From assembly GCF_030433855.1 (NCBI RefSeq), contig NZ_JARUXC010000004.1, forward strand, positions 1 through 64,000: 64,000 nucleotides of DNA. The letters are read 5' to 3'. Positions 8,499 to 15,767 of this stretch are shown here, piece after piece. The notes under the pieces were generated by a model. It was not told the DNA's origin, searched no databases, and was given only the letters and a program-made list of their open reading frames with translations. The position numbers were made by a program, and so were the translations under genes. The number at the start of each line of letters is the position of its first letter. The stretch's first letter is position 1. This DNA is from Agreia sp. PsM10. Lineage in GTDB: Bacteria > Actinomycetota > Actinomycetes > Actinomycetales > Microbacteriaceae.

Positions 8499-8954
8499 AT
8501 GGGGCGAGCAGACAAGATCTCTGATGCGCAGATCTATGCCGAGTTGTTCAAGCGCGAGGGAATCTGGCGTCTGGCCCGTGGCACGGAGTCTCCGCTCGAC
8601 TACTACGTTCACGATCTGCGACCGTCGAACGGGGAGATCGACCTGGCGATCGAGCAGAGGGACGGCAAGAGGGCTCGCCTGGTCGTCGCCCTACCATCAT
8701 CGGAGAGGCCTCAGTATTGGCTCTGGAGGATCCCGGAAGACGCGAATGACTGGGTAGGGCAGTTCCTCATCACGTGCTTGGATGAGGAGGTCTACACGGG
8801 CGGGCTCGGCCAGAGCCGGGCCAGGACACAGCGCGACGGCGAGAGCTACGTATCCATCGTGAACTACGGCTGGCAAGTGTCGGATGCGGAGAGACACAGG
8901 CATCTCAGTTTGTCTGCCGGCCCCCTCGGCTGGTACGACGGAGGCATGGTCTGA
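8499..8954 (+). CDS. hypothetical protein
   Basis: 151 residues, no family recognised. It is soluble and polar, with tryptophans in the middle (YWLWRIPEDANDWVGQF) and a C-terminal GPLGWYDGGMV. Codon use is less GC-biased than in its heme-gene neighbours (ATCATCGG, AACTACGGC and similar), suggesting later arrival. It begins 17 bp after cgoX in the same direction and may be carried on that transcript. It is not part of any known heme operon. Confidence 0.7.
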   Translation: MGRADKISDAQIYAELFKREGIWRLARGTESPLDYYVHDLRPSNGEIDLAIEQRDGKRARLVVALPSSERPQYWLWRIPEDANDWVGQFLITCLDEEVYTGGLGQSRARTQRDGESYVSIVNYGWQVSDAERHRHLSLSAGPLGWYDGGMV

Positions 8955-9099
8955 AATTCATCCCTCGGTTGCCGCAGGTGACGCGCCCGCGTGACGGGCC
9001 TCTAACACACTGCGGCCCGCGAAATCAGCCCGCTCGACGTTCAAGCCGCAAGGTCTACGCTTATAGCTCACGCCAACTCTTGAATGGATCGGAGTCGTT

Positions 9100-9477
9100 A
9101 TGCGCGGCAAATTGATTTTGGTGGTCGGTCTGGCCACAGGCTACGTTCTCGGCTCGCGTGCCGGTCGGCCGCGGTACGAGCAGATCAAGGCGGGTGCGGA
9201 CAAGGTCTGGAACCTCGCTCCCGTTCAGCAGGTGGCCGGAGCCGTCAGGGAGTTCGCCGGCCAGCGCGTCGACACGGTGCAGCTCAAGGCGGGCAACGCC
9301 ACGAAGAAGGCCGTGCGCTCGCTGCTGCACCTCGACGACACCCCCGCGAAGTCGGCGGGCCCGGCGAAGAAGAAGTCGACCTCTGGTGCGAAGTCCTCGG
9401 CCGGCACGTCGTCGAGCACGAAGATGACTCCGGCGACCCCGGCGCCCGCCACCGCGGCGACCGACACCGACGAGTAG
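9100..9477 (+). CDS. YtxH-like small membrane protein
   Basis: 125 residues. One N-terminal membrane segment (LILVVGLATGYVLGSRAG) ending in the R/G-rich RAGRPRYEQI typical of actinobacterial YtxH-like proteins, then an amphipathic helix and a low-complexity Lys/Ala/Thr/Ser tail that is probably disordered. It is followed nine bases later by a holin-like gene and then a DUF3618 gene, a trio often found together in actinobacteria, probably at the cell envelope. Confidence 0.75.
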   Translation: MRGKLILVVGLATGYVLGSRAGRPRYEQIKAGADKVWNLAPVQQVAGAVREFAGQRVDTVQLKAGNATKKAVRSLLHLDDTPAKSAGPAKKKSTSGAKSSAGTSSSTKMTPATPAPATAATDTDE

Positions 9478-9486
9478 GCCGGTTCC

Positions 9487-9891
9487 ATGACGAACATTAC
9501 CAACCCGGCTCGCAAGAAGTCGCTCGGAGAGCTTCTCGGCGAACTGCCCGGCCAGCTCGTGACGCTCGTCAAAGACGAGATCGAAGGCCTGAAGCGCGAG
9601 ATCACCTCGAGGCTCGCGAAGCTCGGGGTCGGCGCGGCCCTCTTCGTCGTGGCGGCTCTGCTCGGCTTCTTCGCCCTCGCCGTGCTCATCGCTGCGGCAG
9701 TCCTCGGACTCGCCACGGTGTTCGCGCCGTGGCTCGCCGCCCTGATCGTCGCCGGCGCGCTTCTCGTCATCGTCGCGATCCTCGTGCTCGTCGGCGTGAG
9801 AAGCATCAAGAAGGGCATTCCGCCCGTTCCCGAGGAGTCGGTCGACTCTCTCAAGAAAGACGTCAACGCGATCAAGGGACTCGGCCGATGA
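9487..9891 (+). CDS. phage holin family (Actinobacteriophage holin-3-like) membrane protein
   Basis: 134 residues with a charged N-terminal amphipathic helix (LPGQLVTLVKDEIEGLKREI) and two long hydrophobic helices separated by a short turn, the pattern of the 'phage holin family' proteins coded on bacterial chromosomes. The stop overlaps the next ATG (ATGA). No other phage gene is nearby, so a housekeeping envelope role alongside the DUF3618 partner is more likely than lysis. Confidence 0.8.
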   Translation: MTNITNPARKKSLGELLGELPGQLVTLVKDEIEGLKREITSRLAKLGVGAALFVVAALLGFFALAVLIAAAVLGLATVFAPWLAALIVAGALLVIVAILVLVGVRSIKKGIPPVPEESVDSLKKDVNAIKGLGR

Positions 9892-10256
9892 GCACCGACA
9901 AGACGAGTATCGACAAGAAGGCCGCTCCTGTGGACGGCGCCGCCGTTCGTGCGACCACCCAGCTCGCGAAGACCGCTCTCCAGAGCGACGACAAGCCCGA
10001 GCCCCCCAAGCGCAGTTCGGCCGAACTCTCGGCAGACATCGTGAAGAACCGCGAGGCTCTCGCCGCCACGCTCGACGCCATCGAGTACAAGCTCAACGTG
10101 CCGAAGCAGGCCAAGCTCGCGGCCGCAGACATCTCCAACAAGATCCGCGTGCTGCGCGACGAGAACCCGGTGGCCCTGGCCGCGGGCGTCGGCGGACTCG
10201 CGGTCGCCGTGGGCGGGGCCGTGTTCCTCGCCGTGCGGCTCCTCGCCCGGCGCTGA
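9888..10256 (+). CDS. DUF3618 domain-containing protein
   Basis: 122 residues. The central SSAELSADIVKNREALAATLDAIEYKL is the DUF3618 signature (two-turn helix with R-x-x-L-A-x-T-x-D), followed by a C-terminal membrane helix (VALAAGVGGLAVAVGGAVFLAVRLL). The start is fixed by the ATGA overlap with the holin-like gene. Third member of the envelope trio; no biochemical function is established. Confidence 0.8.
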   Translation: MSTDKTSIDKKAAPVDGAAVRATTQLAKTALQSDDKPEPPKRSSAELSADIVKNREALAATLDAIEYKLNVPKQAKLAAADISNKIRVLRDENPVALAAGVGGLAVAVGGAVFLAVRLLARR

Positions 10257-10321
10257 CGCGTCGAGCTCATCACGGGTGCTCTGCGCCCGTGCGAACAACC
10301 CGAACCAGATGAATGAGGATC

Positions 10322-11038
10322 ATGACTGACCCGACAGTCGACCAGACCGCCACGCCAGCCGAGGAGGTCATCGGCTACACGTTGTGGGCGGTCCTTCGAC
10401 GCAACCCGGAGCGCCCCACCGCGCTCGATGGACATGATGTGGCCAACGCCGTCGGCACGCTCGACGATGCCATCGCGATCGTCGAGGCCGAGGGCGTCGT
10501 CGTTCGCGGCATCTACGACGTTTCGGGCCTGCGGGCGGATGCCGACCTGATGTTCTGGCTGCACGGCGCCGTTCCCGAGACCCTCCAGTGGGCGCTTCGC
10601 GAGCTGCGGCGCACCGGCCTGCTCGAACCCCTCCTCCCCACGTGGAACGCCCTCGGTGTGCACCGTGACGCCGAGTTCTCGTCGAACCACCTGCCCGCGT
10701 TCATGCGCGGCAAGGAGCCGGCCGCCTGGCTCACCGTCTACCCGTTCGTGCGCAGCTACGAGTGGTACCTGCTGCCCGAGGAGGAGCGTCGCGCCATGCT
10801 CGGCGAGCACGGCCGCAAGGGCAGCCAGTTCCGCAGTGTTCTCGCCAACACGGTCGCCTCGTTCGCGCTCGGCGACTACGAGTGGATCCTCGCCCTCGAA
10901 GACGACGACCTGCTGAACCTGGTCGATCTCATGCGCGACCTGCGCCAGACGGATGCCCGTCGGCACGTGCGCGAGGAGGTTCCGTTCTTCACGGGTCGCC
11001 GCATCACCACCGCCGAACTCGTCGAGGTTCTCCAGTGA
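10322..11038 (+). CDS. hemQ: coproheme decarboxylase (ChdC/HemQ)
   Basis: Last step of the coproporphyrin pathway: converts coproheme III to heme b with peroxide. About 238 residues of the actinobacterial clade. The catalytic tyrosine is Y140 in TVYPFVRSYEWYLLPEEER; the C-terminal VPFFTGRRI motif is also family-typical. An alternative ATG lies three codons upstream at 10313; neither has clearly better ribosome-binding sequence. The stop overlaps the ferrochelatase start (GTGA). Confidence 0.93.
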   Translation: MTDPTVDQTATPAEEVIGYTLWAVLRRNPERPTALDGHDVANAVGTLDDAIAIVEAEGVVVRGIYDVSGLRADADLMFWLHGAVPETLQWALRELRRTGLLEPLLPTWNALGVHRDAEFSSNHLPAFMRGKEPAAWLTVYPFVRSYEWYLLPEEERRAMLGEHGRKGSQFRSVLANTVASFALGDYEWILALEDDDLLNLVDLMRDLRQTDARRHVREEVPFFTGRRITTAELVEVLQ

Positions 11039-12198
11039 GCACCTTGGTCCGCAACGCGACGCCGGCAGCGGCCGACGGCCCCGAGCACGTCACCCAGCCC
11101 ACACAGTACGACGCCATCCTGCTCGCCTCGTTCGGCGGTCCGGAGGGGCAGGACGACGTCATCCCCTTCCTGCGCAATGTCACGCGCGGCCGAGGAATCC
11201 CCGAGGAGCGCCTCGAAGAGGTGGCCCACCACTATCGTGCGTTCGACGGCATCAGCCCGATCAACGCGCAGAACCGCGCCCTGCAGATCGCGTTGCAGGC
11301 CGAGATCGATCGCCGCGGCATCGACCTTCCGGTCATCTGGGGCAACCGCAACTGGGACCCGTACCTCGCCGACGCGCTGCGCGAGGCATCCGCTGCGGGT
11401 CACCGCAAGCTGATCGCCATCGCGACCAGCGCCTACAGCTCGTACTCGAGCTGCCGGCAGTACCGCGAGGACTTCGCGATCGCGCTCGAGGAGACGGGCC
11501 TCGGCGACGAGCTCGAGATCGACAAGGTGCGCCAGTTCTTCGACCACCCCGGCTTCGTCGAACCGTTCATCGAGGGGGTGCGCGAGGCGTTCGTCTCGCT
11601 CGCGGCCGAGCAGCCCGATCTCGACCTCGAGACCGAGGTCGAGGTCCTGTTCTCGACGCACTCGATTCCGTCGACGGATGCCGCCCGCTCGGGCCCGGAG
11701 GCCCGTGGCTTCGGCGAGGGCGGCGCGTACAAGGCCCAGCACCTCGCGGTCGCCGAGGCCGTGATGCTCGCAGCAGAATCGAGCGCACCCTGGCAGCTCG
11801 TGTTCCAGTCGCGCAGCGGCCCGCCCTCGATGCCGTGGCTCGAGCCCGACATCAACGATGCGATCGCCGAATTGCCGGCCCGCGGCATCCGTGCCGTCAT
11901 CATCGTGCCGCTCGGATTCGTCAGCGACCACATGGAGGTGAAGTGGGACCTCGACAACGAGGCGCTCGCTTCCGCCGCCGAAGCCGGCCTCGCGGCCGTG
12001 CGGGTGCCGACCCCCGGCATCCACCCCGCGTATGTCTCGGGCCTCGTCGATCTCGTTCTCGAGCGGGCGCAGGCGACCCCCGTCGACGAGCGTCCGGCGG
12101 TGACCGAACTCGGCCCCTGGTACGACGTGTGCCGACCGGGATGCTGCGAGAACGTACGCTTGGGGTTCAAGCCCGCGATCTCCGGACTCGCCCCCTGA
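11035..12198 (+). CDS. hemH: coproporphyrin III ferrochelatase with predicted [2Fe-2S] ligands
   Basis: Inserts ferrous iron into coproporphyrin III (CpfC). 387 residues; start is the GTG overlapping the hemQ stop by four bases. LLASFGGPEG opens the fold and FSTHSIPSTDA holds the metal/porphyrin histidine. Four cysteines, C140 (SSCRQY) and C366, C370, C371 (VCRPGCCEN), match the [2Fe-2S] ligand pattern of actinobacterial ferrochelatases. Its product is the substrate of the preceding gene's enzyme. Confidence 0.95.
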   Translation: MSTLVRNATPAAADGPEHVTQPTQYDAILLASFGGPEGQDDVIPFLRNVTRGRGIPEERLEEVAHHYRAFDGISPINAQNRALQIALQAEIDRRGIDLPVIWGNRNWDPYLADALREASAAGHRKLIAIATSAYSSYSSCRQYREDFAIALEETGLGDELEIDKVRQFFDHPGFVEPFIEGVREAFVSLAAEQPDLDLETEVEVLFSTHSIPSTDAARSGPEARGFGEGGAYKAQHLAVAEAVMLAAESSAPWQLVFQSRSGPPSMPWLEPDINDAIAELPARGIRAVIIVPLGFVSDHMEVKWDLDNEALASAAEAGLAAVRVPTPGIHPAYVSGLVDLVLERAQATPVDERPAVTELGPWYDVCRPGCCENVRLGFKPAISGLAP

Positions 12199-12249
12199 GC
12201 GCATCTGGCTCATCGAGTACACCCGTTTCATTCTGAAAGCATTTCTGCT

Positions 12250-13182
12250 GTGACCCGAACTCTTCGCATCGCCACTCGTGGCAGCGCGCTCGCGCGCGCG
12301 CAGACGGGCATGGTCGCCGAGCAGATCACGGCGGCGACCGGCGTTCCGATCGAGCTCGTGATCATCAAGACCGAGGGTGACACCTCGCGCGAATCGCTGG
12401 CGTCGCTGGGCGGAACGGGTGTCTTCGCGAGCGCGTTGCGGGAGGCGCTGGTGCGCGGCGAGGTCGACCTGATCGTGCACTCGCTCAAAGATCTGCCCAC
12501 CGCGACCTACCCCGGGCTCGTCATCGGCGGGGTTCCCGAGAGGGAGGATGCGCGCGACGTGCTGTGCACGGCGGGCGGCGTCTCGCTCGCCGATCTGCCC
12601 GAGGGTGCGCGTGTGGGAACGGGTTCTCCGCGTCGGCGAGCGCAATTGTTATCACTTCGTCCTGATCTGGAGGTCGTGGATATTCGAGGGAATGTCGACA
12701 CACGACTACGATCGGTTGAACGGGGAGACCTTCACGGCGTCGTGTTGGCCGCGGCAGGGCTCGAACGACTGGGTCGGCTGGCGGAGGCGTCGGAGTTCTT
12801 TGATCTTGAGCTGTGGCCGACCGCACCCGGCCAAGGCGCTCTCGCCATCGAGGCGCGAGAAGGAGACGACATCACTGAGCTGTTGAGCATCGAACACGGT
12901 CAGACACGCACCGCCGTTCGAGCCGAACGATCCGTTCTCGCCACCCTCGAAGCCGGATGCGCCGCACCGATCGGCGCGCACGCCACGATCGACGGCGATC
13001 TTCTTGTTCTCACCGCCGTGGTCTACGACCCGTCGGGCGATGCCGAACTCGGATGCACGCGCCAGGCGACACTCACCGGCATCGACGACGATGTTCTCGC
13101 GGAGGCGCTCGGCGCAGCGGTCGCCGCGCAGCTGCTCGAAGACGGGGCCGCAGATCTTGCTCCCCTCGGAGGGGCCGCATGA
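12250..13182 (+). CDS. hemC: hydroxymethylbilane synthase (porphobilinogen deaminase)
   Basis: Polymerises four porphobilinogens to hydroxymethylbilane. 310 residues; start GTG at 12250. IATRGSALARAQ, HSLKDLPT and GTGSPRRRAQ are the binding motifs, and C237 in EAGCAAPIGAHA carries the dipyrromethane cofactor. The middle third (about 12640-12920) uses AT-richer codons, including TTG and the very rare TTA, quite unlike its flanks, so this part may be a recombinant allele. The stop overlaps the hemD start (ATGA). Confidence 0.94.
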   Translation: MTRTLRIATRGSALARAQTGMVAEQITAATGVPIELVIIKTEGDTSRESLASLGGTGVFASALREALVRGEVDLIVHSLKDLPTATYPGLVIGGVPEREDARDVLCTAGGVSLADLPEGARVGTGSPRRRAQLLSLRPDLEVVDIRGNVDTRLRSVERGDLHGVVLAAAGLERLGRLAEASEFFDLELWPTAPGQGALAIEAREGDDITELLSIEHGQTRTAVRAERSVLATLEAGCAAPIGAHATIDGDLLVLTAVVYDPSGDAELGCTRQATLTGIDDDVLAEALGAAVAAQLLEDGAADLAPLGGAA

Positions 13183-13967
13183 TGACACCCTGGAGCAATA
13201 GACCGCTCGGCGGCTGGCGCGTACTGGTTCCGCGAGGCGGCCCCTGGGGCCACGGCGTGGCATCCGATCTCCGCGCCGCCGGAGCGACGCCCGTCGTCGC
13301 CCCCATGATCAACTTCGCTCCCGCCGCCGACGACGAGGCCCTGAATGTTGCCCTCGCGTCGCTCGCCTCGGGCGCGTTCGACTGGCTGACGGTCACGAGC
13401 GCCACCACGGTCGACGTGCTCTCGGCGCACCAGGCCACGGTTCCCTCGTCGACGCACATCGCCGCCGTCGGAGAGACCACCGCCGCGGCGCTCACTGCGG
13501 CCGGCTACCAGGTCGATCTCGTTCCGCCGGAGGACAACTCGGCCAAGGGTCTCTTGCGCGAGCTCGCCCAGTTCGAGCAGTACGGCGCCGAGCTGCGCAT
13601 CCTCACCCTGCGCAGCGACATCGCCAAGCCCGTGCTCACCGAGGGTCTCATCGCCCGCGGCCACACCGTCGAGTCGGTCGTCGCCTACCGCACCATCGGC
13701 GTTCCCGTCGACGAGGCGATCGTGCGCGACATCCAGGCCGGAGCGTTCAAGGCGGTTCTCGTCACGTCCGGAAGCGTCGCGGAGCAGATCCAGCTGCAGT
13801 TCGGTCCTCTGCCCGAGACCATGATCGTGGCCGCGATCGGCCCGCAGACGGCCCGCGACGCGGAGGCCTACGGAGTTCGCGTCGACCTCGTGGCCAAGGA
13901 GCGCAGCGCGATATCGCTGATCGACGCGATCGTCGACGTGGCCAAGGCCCAGAAGTCCGACGACTAG
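13179..13967 (+). CDS. hemD: uroporphyrinogen-III synthase
   Basis: Closes and inverts ring D of hydroxymethylbilane. 262 residues with the two-lobed HemD pattern: LTVTSATTVD in lobe one, VLVTSGSVAEQI and AAIGPQTARDAEAYG in lobe two. HemD sequences diverge widely, but position after hemC and these motifs settle it. The start ATG overlaps the hemC stop. Downstream the heme block is broken by 3.3 kb of unrelated genes before hemB. Confidence 0.92.
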   Translation: MMTPWSNRPLGGWRVLVPRGGPWGHGVASDLRAAGATPVVAPMINFAPAADDEALNVALASLASGAFDWLTVTSATTVDVLSAHQATVPSSTHIAAVGETTAAALTAAGYQVDLVPPEDNSAKGLLRELAQFEQYGAELRILTLRSDIAKPVLTEGLIARGHTVESVVAYRTIGVPVDEAIVRDIQAGAFKAVLVTSGSVAEQIQLQFGPLPETMIVAAIGPQTARDAEAYGVRVDLVAKERSAISLIDAIVDVAKAQKSDD

Positions 13968-13974
13968 CAGCCCG

Positions 13975-14040
13975 CTACTGGCTCTCGGCCTCGAGCACCA
14001 GGTCGAGCAGGCCGCCTGCGGCCGTATCGAGACCACCCCA
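13975..14040 (-). pseudogene. 3' remnant of an ArsR-type regulator gene
   Basis: Read leftward, 13978-14013 encodes GLLDLVLEAESQ followed by TAG, nearly the same ending as the intact regulator next to it (PGLLDLVLEENGH). At the DNA level 21 of 23 bases agree around TCGAGCAC..GTCGAGCAGGCC. The rest of the gene is absent; the frame hits a stop at about 14044, where a 12-bp inverted repeat begins. Confidence 0.55.
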
Positions 14041-14043
14041 CCC

Positions 14044-14123
14044 CGTTCAACAGGACATTCTCGAATCCGCACGGCGTTTCGTCGACAGAGCGACGGCGCG
14101 TCGCCAATCCATCCTGTTGAACG
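14044..14123. repeat. 80-bp segment bounded by 12-bp perfect inverted repeats
   Basis: CGTTCAACAGGA (14044-14055) and TCCTGTTGAACG (14112-14123) are exact complements separated by 56 bp. The segment lies between the regulator remnant and the intact ArsR gene. It has no coding capacity; it could be a very small non-autonomous insertion or a long hairpin. Confidence 0.6.
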
Positions 14124-14151
14124 GCAAACGGGGAAACATCGGCGCCCGGGT

Positions 14152-14472
14152 TCAGTGTCCGTTTTCCTCGAGCACGAGATCGAGCAGGCCGGGGAACCGG
14201 CGATCGAGTTCGTCTCTGCGCAGCCAGTTGCGGTGCCGGGTCCCGTGAGCCTCCTGCCTGATGATGCCCGACTCGCGGAGCACGCGCCAGTGTCGGGTCA
14301 ACGCGGACTTGGTGACGCCGAAGTCTCTGTTGCCGCATCCCGTTCCCGGCTCGGCCGCGATGAACCCGACGATTGCGCGCCGCGTCGGATCGGTCAGCGC
14401 CGACATGACCTCGAACAGGTCGATGTCCTTCTCGTCGGGGATCGTGAGTGGAGTCGCCAATCTGCTGGCCAT
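14152..14472 (-). CDS. ArsR-type helix-turn-helix regulator
   Basis: 106 residues: a single winged HTH domain beginning EVMSALTDPTRRAIVGFIAAEP, with recognition helix TKSALTRHWRVLRESGII and wing EAHGTRHRNWLRRDEL. It lacks the metal cysteines of classical ArsR, so it probably senses something else. It is divergent from an oxidoreductase gene, and two near-identical palindromes in the 111-bp gap suggest it represses both. Confidence 0.85.
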   Translation of the reverse strand: MASRLATPLTIPDEKDIDLFEVMSALTDPTRRAIVGFIAAEPGTGCGNRDFGVTKSALTRHWRVLRESGIIRQEAHGTRHRNWLRRDELDRRFPGLLDLVLEENGH

Positions 14473-14506
14473 CTTGCTCCTCTCGCTGGCTCGAACTCAT
14501 CGCATA

Positions 14507-14560
14507 TGTACGCGTGAACGTGTACATGATGTACCGTCTATGTACACGTAAAAGTGTACA
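14507..14560. promoter_or_regulatory. paired operator, two copies of TGTACRC-N6-GTGTACA
   Basis: Copy one is 14507-14526 (TGTACGC..GTGTACA) and copy two is 14541-14560 (TGTACAC..GTGTACA, perfect 7-bp arms). Centre-to-centre distance is 34 bp. Both lie in the divergent gap between the ArsR-type regulator and the oxidoreductase gene, as expected for autoregulation and repression of the neighbour. Confidence 0.75.
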
Positions 14561-14583
14561 AGAGTACAAGCACAGGGAGACAG

Positions 14584-15267
14584 ATGACGACCATCGGTTT
14601 GATCGGAAGCGGAAATATCGGCAGCGGCCTCGCCCGCCTGGCCGTCGCGGCGGGCTACGACGTGATCGTGAGCAACAGCCGTGGCCCCGAGACGCTCGGC
14701 GACCTCGTCGCAGAGCTCGGTCCCCGGGCTCGAGCGGCCACATCCGCCCAGGCGGCCGCCGACTCCGACCTCGCCATCGTCACGATCCCCCTGAAGGCGT
14801 ACCCGCACGTGCCGGTCGCCGAGCTTCGAGGCAAGACGGTGATCGACACGAACAACTACTATCCCGAGCGCGACGGCCACATCGCAGAACTCGATGACGA
14901 GAGCACGACCACGACCGAGCTCCTGCAGAGGCACGCGCCCGACTCCCGAGTCGTGAAGGCGTTCAACAGCATCTACTTCCCGCACCTCACCTCGCTCGCG
15001 CGACCGAGTGGGTCGGCGGACCGTTCGGTGCTCCCGATCGCCGGCGACGACCCTGTGGCCAAGCAGACGGTCGCGGAGTTCCTCGACCGCATCGGCTACG
15101 ACACGCTCGATGCCGGCCCGCTGTCAGAGGGGTGGCGGTTCCAGCGGGACACCCCCGCATACACGCGCCCGTACTTCAGCGGAGAGGATCCGGACCTGGG
15201 GCGGCCTGTCTCCCGTGACGAACTCGCGACGAAGCTCGCCGAGGCTCGACGCTACCGCGACATGTGA
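14584..15267 (+). CDS. NADPH-dependent F420 reductase-like / NAD(P)-binding oxidoreductase
   Basis: 227 residues. GLIGSGNIGSGLARLAVAAGYDVIVSNSRGPETL is a classical Rossmann NADP motif as in FNO/F420-dependent NADP reductase-like proteins (the 2'-phosphate pocket is SNSRGP). VIDTNNYYPERDGH and VKAFNSIYFPHL are shared with that family. Start is ATG at 14584 with GGGAGA upstream. Probably repressed by the divergent ArsR-type protein. The physiological substrate is uncertain. Confidence 0.8.
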   Translation: MTTIGLIGSGNIGSGLARLAVAAGYDVIVSNSRGPETLGDLVAELGPRARAATSAQAAADSDLAIVTIPLKAYPHVPVAELRGKTVIDTNNYYPERDGHIAELDDESTTTTELLQRHAPDSRVVKAFNSIYFPHLTSLARPSGSADRSVLPIAGDDPVAKQTVAEFLDRIGYDTLDAGPLSEGWRFQRDTPAYTRPYFSGEDPDLGRPVSRDELATKLAEARRYRDM

Positions 15268-15276
15268 AGAGACCGG

Positions 15277-15335
15277 CGCGGGTGTTCACGCCGAGCGCTG
15301 TGGTTCGACCACCGCGCCGCGCGTGAACACCCGCG
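15277..15335. terminator. large cruciform hairpin between convergent genes
   Basis: A perfect 15-bp stem (15277-15291 with 15321-15335, CGCGGGTGTTCACGC and complement) encloses a second hairpin GTGGT-TCG-ACCAC (15300-15312). It sits in the 74-bp gap between two convergent genes, so it probably terminates in both directions, although no T tract is present. A degenerate relative occurs at 42947-43005, also between convergent genes. Confidence 0.6.
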
Positions 15336-15341
15336 TTCGCG

Positions 15342-15767
15342 TCAGTCGGCGTGGGCGGCTTCGGCGACCTTCGCCGTGTCGACGAACTGCTCGAACCGCA
15401 CGATGAGTCCGCCGCGAACAATGAAGTGGTGGGCTACCCGCACATTGATCGCCTTGCCGGTCGCCTTGTTGGTGGCGGTGTAGCGGGCGAGCACCACGAC
15501 GTTCTCGCCGTCGACCACGTAGCTGTCGTCGTGCGCGGTCCATGCTGCCCAGTCCCGACCGAGGATCTCCATTACACCGGATGTGACGCCCTCGGGTGTT
15601 CGGTAGGTTCCGGCCAGAGGGAACCCGGCCATCTCGGTCCATTCGACATCGGGTGCCAGGGTCGCCCGCAGCGCATCGAGATCGCCGGCCGCGGATGCCA
15701 GATACTGGCGGCGCACGACGTCGCGAGGCGTTGTCGAAACGCTGAAGTCCTCGAGTGTCAGCCCCAT
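15342..15767 (-). CDS. nuclear transport factor 2-like / SnoaL-like protein
   Basis: 141 residues of the NTF2-like fold: RDVVRRQYLASAAGDLDALRATLAPDVEWTEMAG at the N-terminus and a C-terminal sheet with AHHFIVRGGLIVRFEQFVDTAKV. Members are small isomerases, hydrolases or ligand-binding proteins. Its start overlaps the end of the MBL-fold gene upstream by ten bases, so both belong to one unit under the MarR-type palindrome at 16639. Confidence 0.82.
   Translation of the reverse strand: MGLTLEDFSVSTTPRDVVRRQYLASAAGDLDALRATLAPDVEWTEMAGFPLAGTYRTPEGVTSGVMEILGRDWAAWTAHDDSYVVDGENVVVLARYTATNKATGKAINVRVAHHFIVRGGLIVRFEQFVDTAKVAEAAHAD

Noticed and set aside
9487-9891. Holin-like gene as evidence of a prophage
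   Set aside because: No lysin, capsid, terminase or integrase nearby; the YtxH/holin/DUF3618 trio is a normal chromosomal set in actinobacteria.
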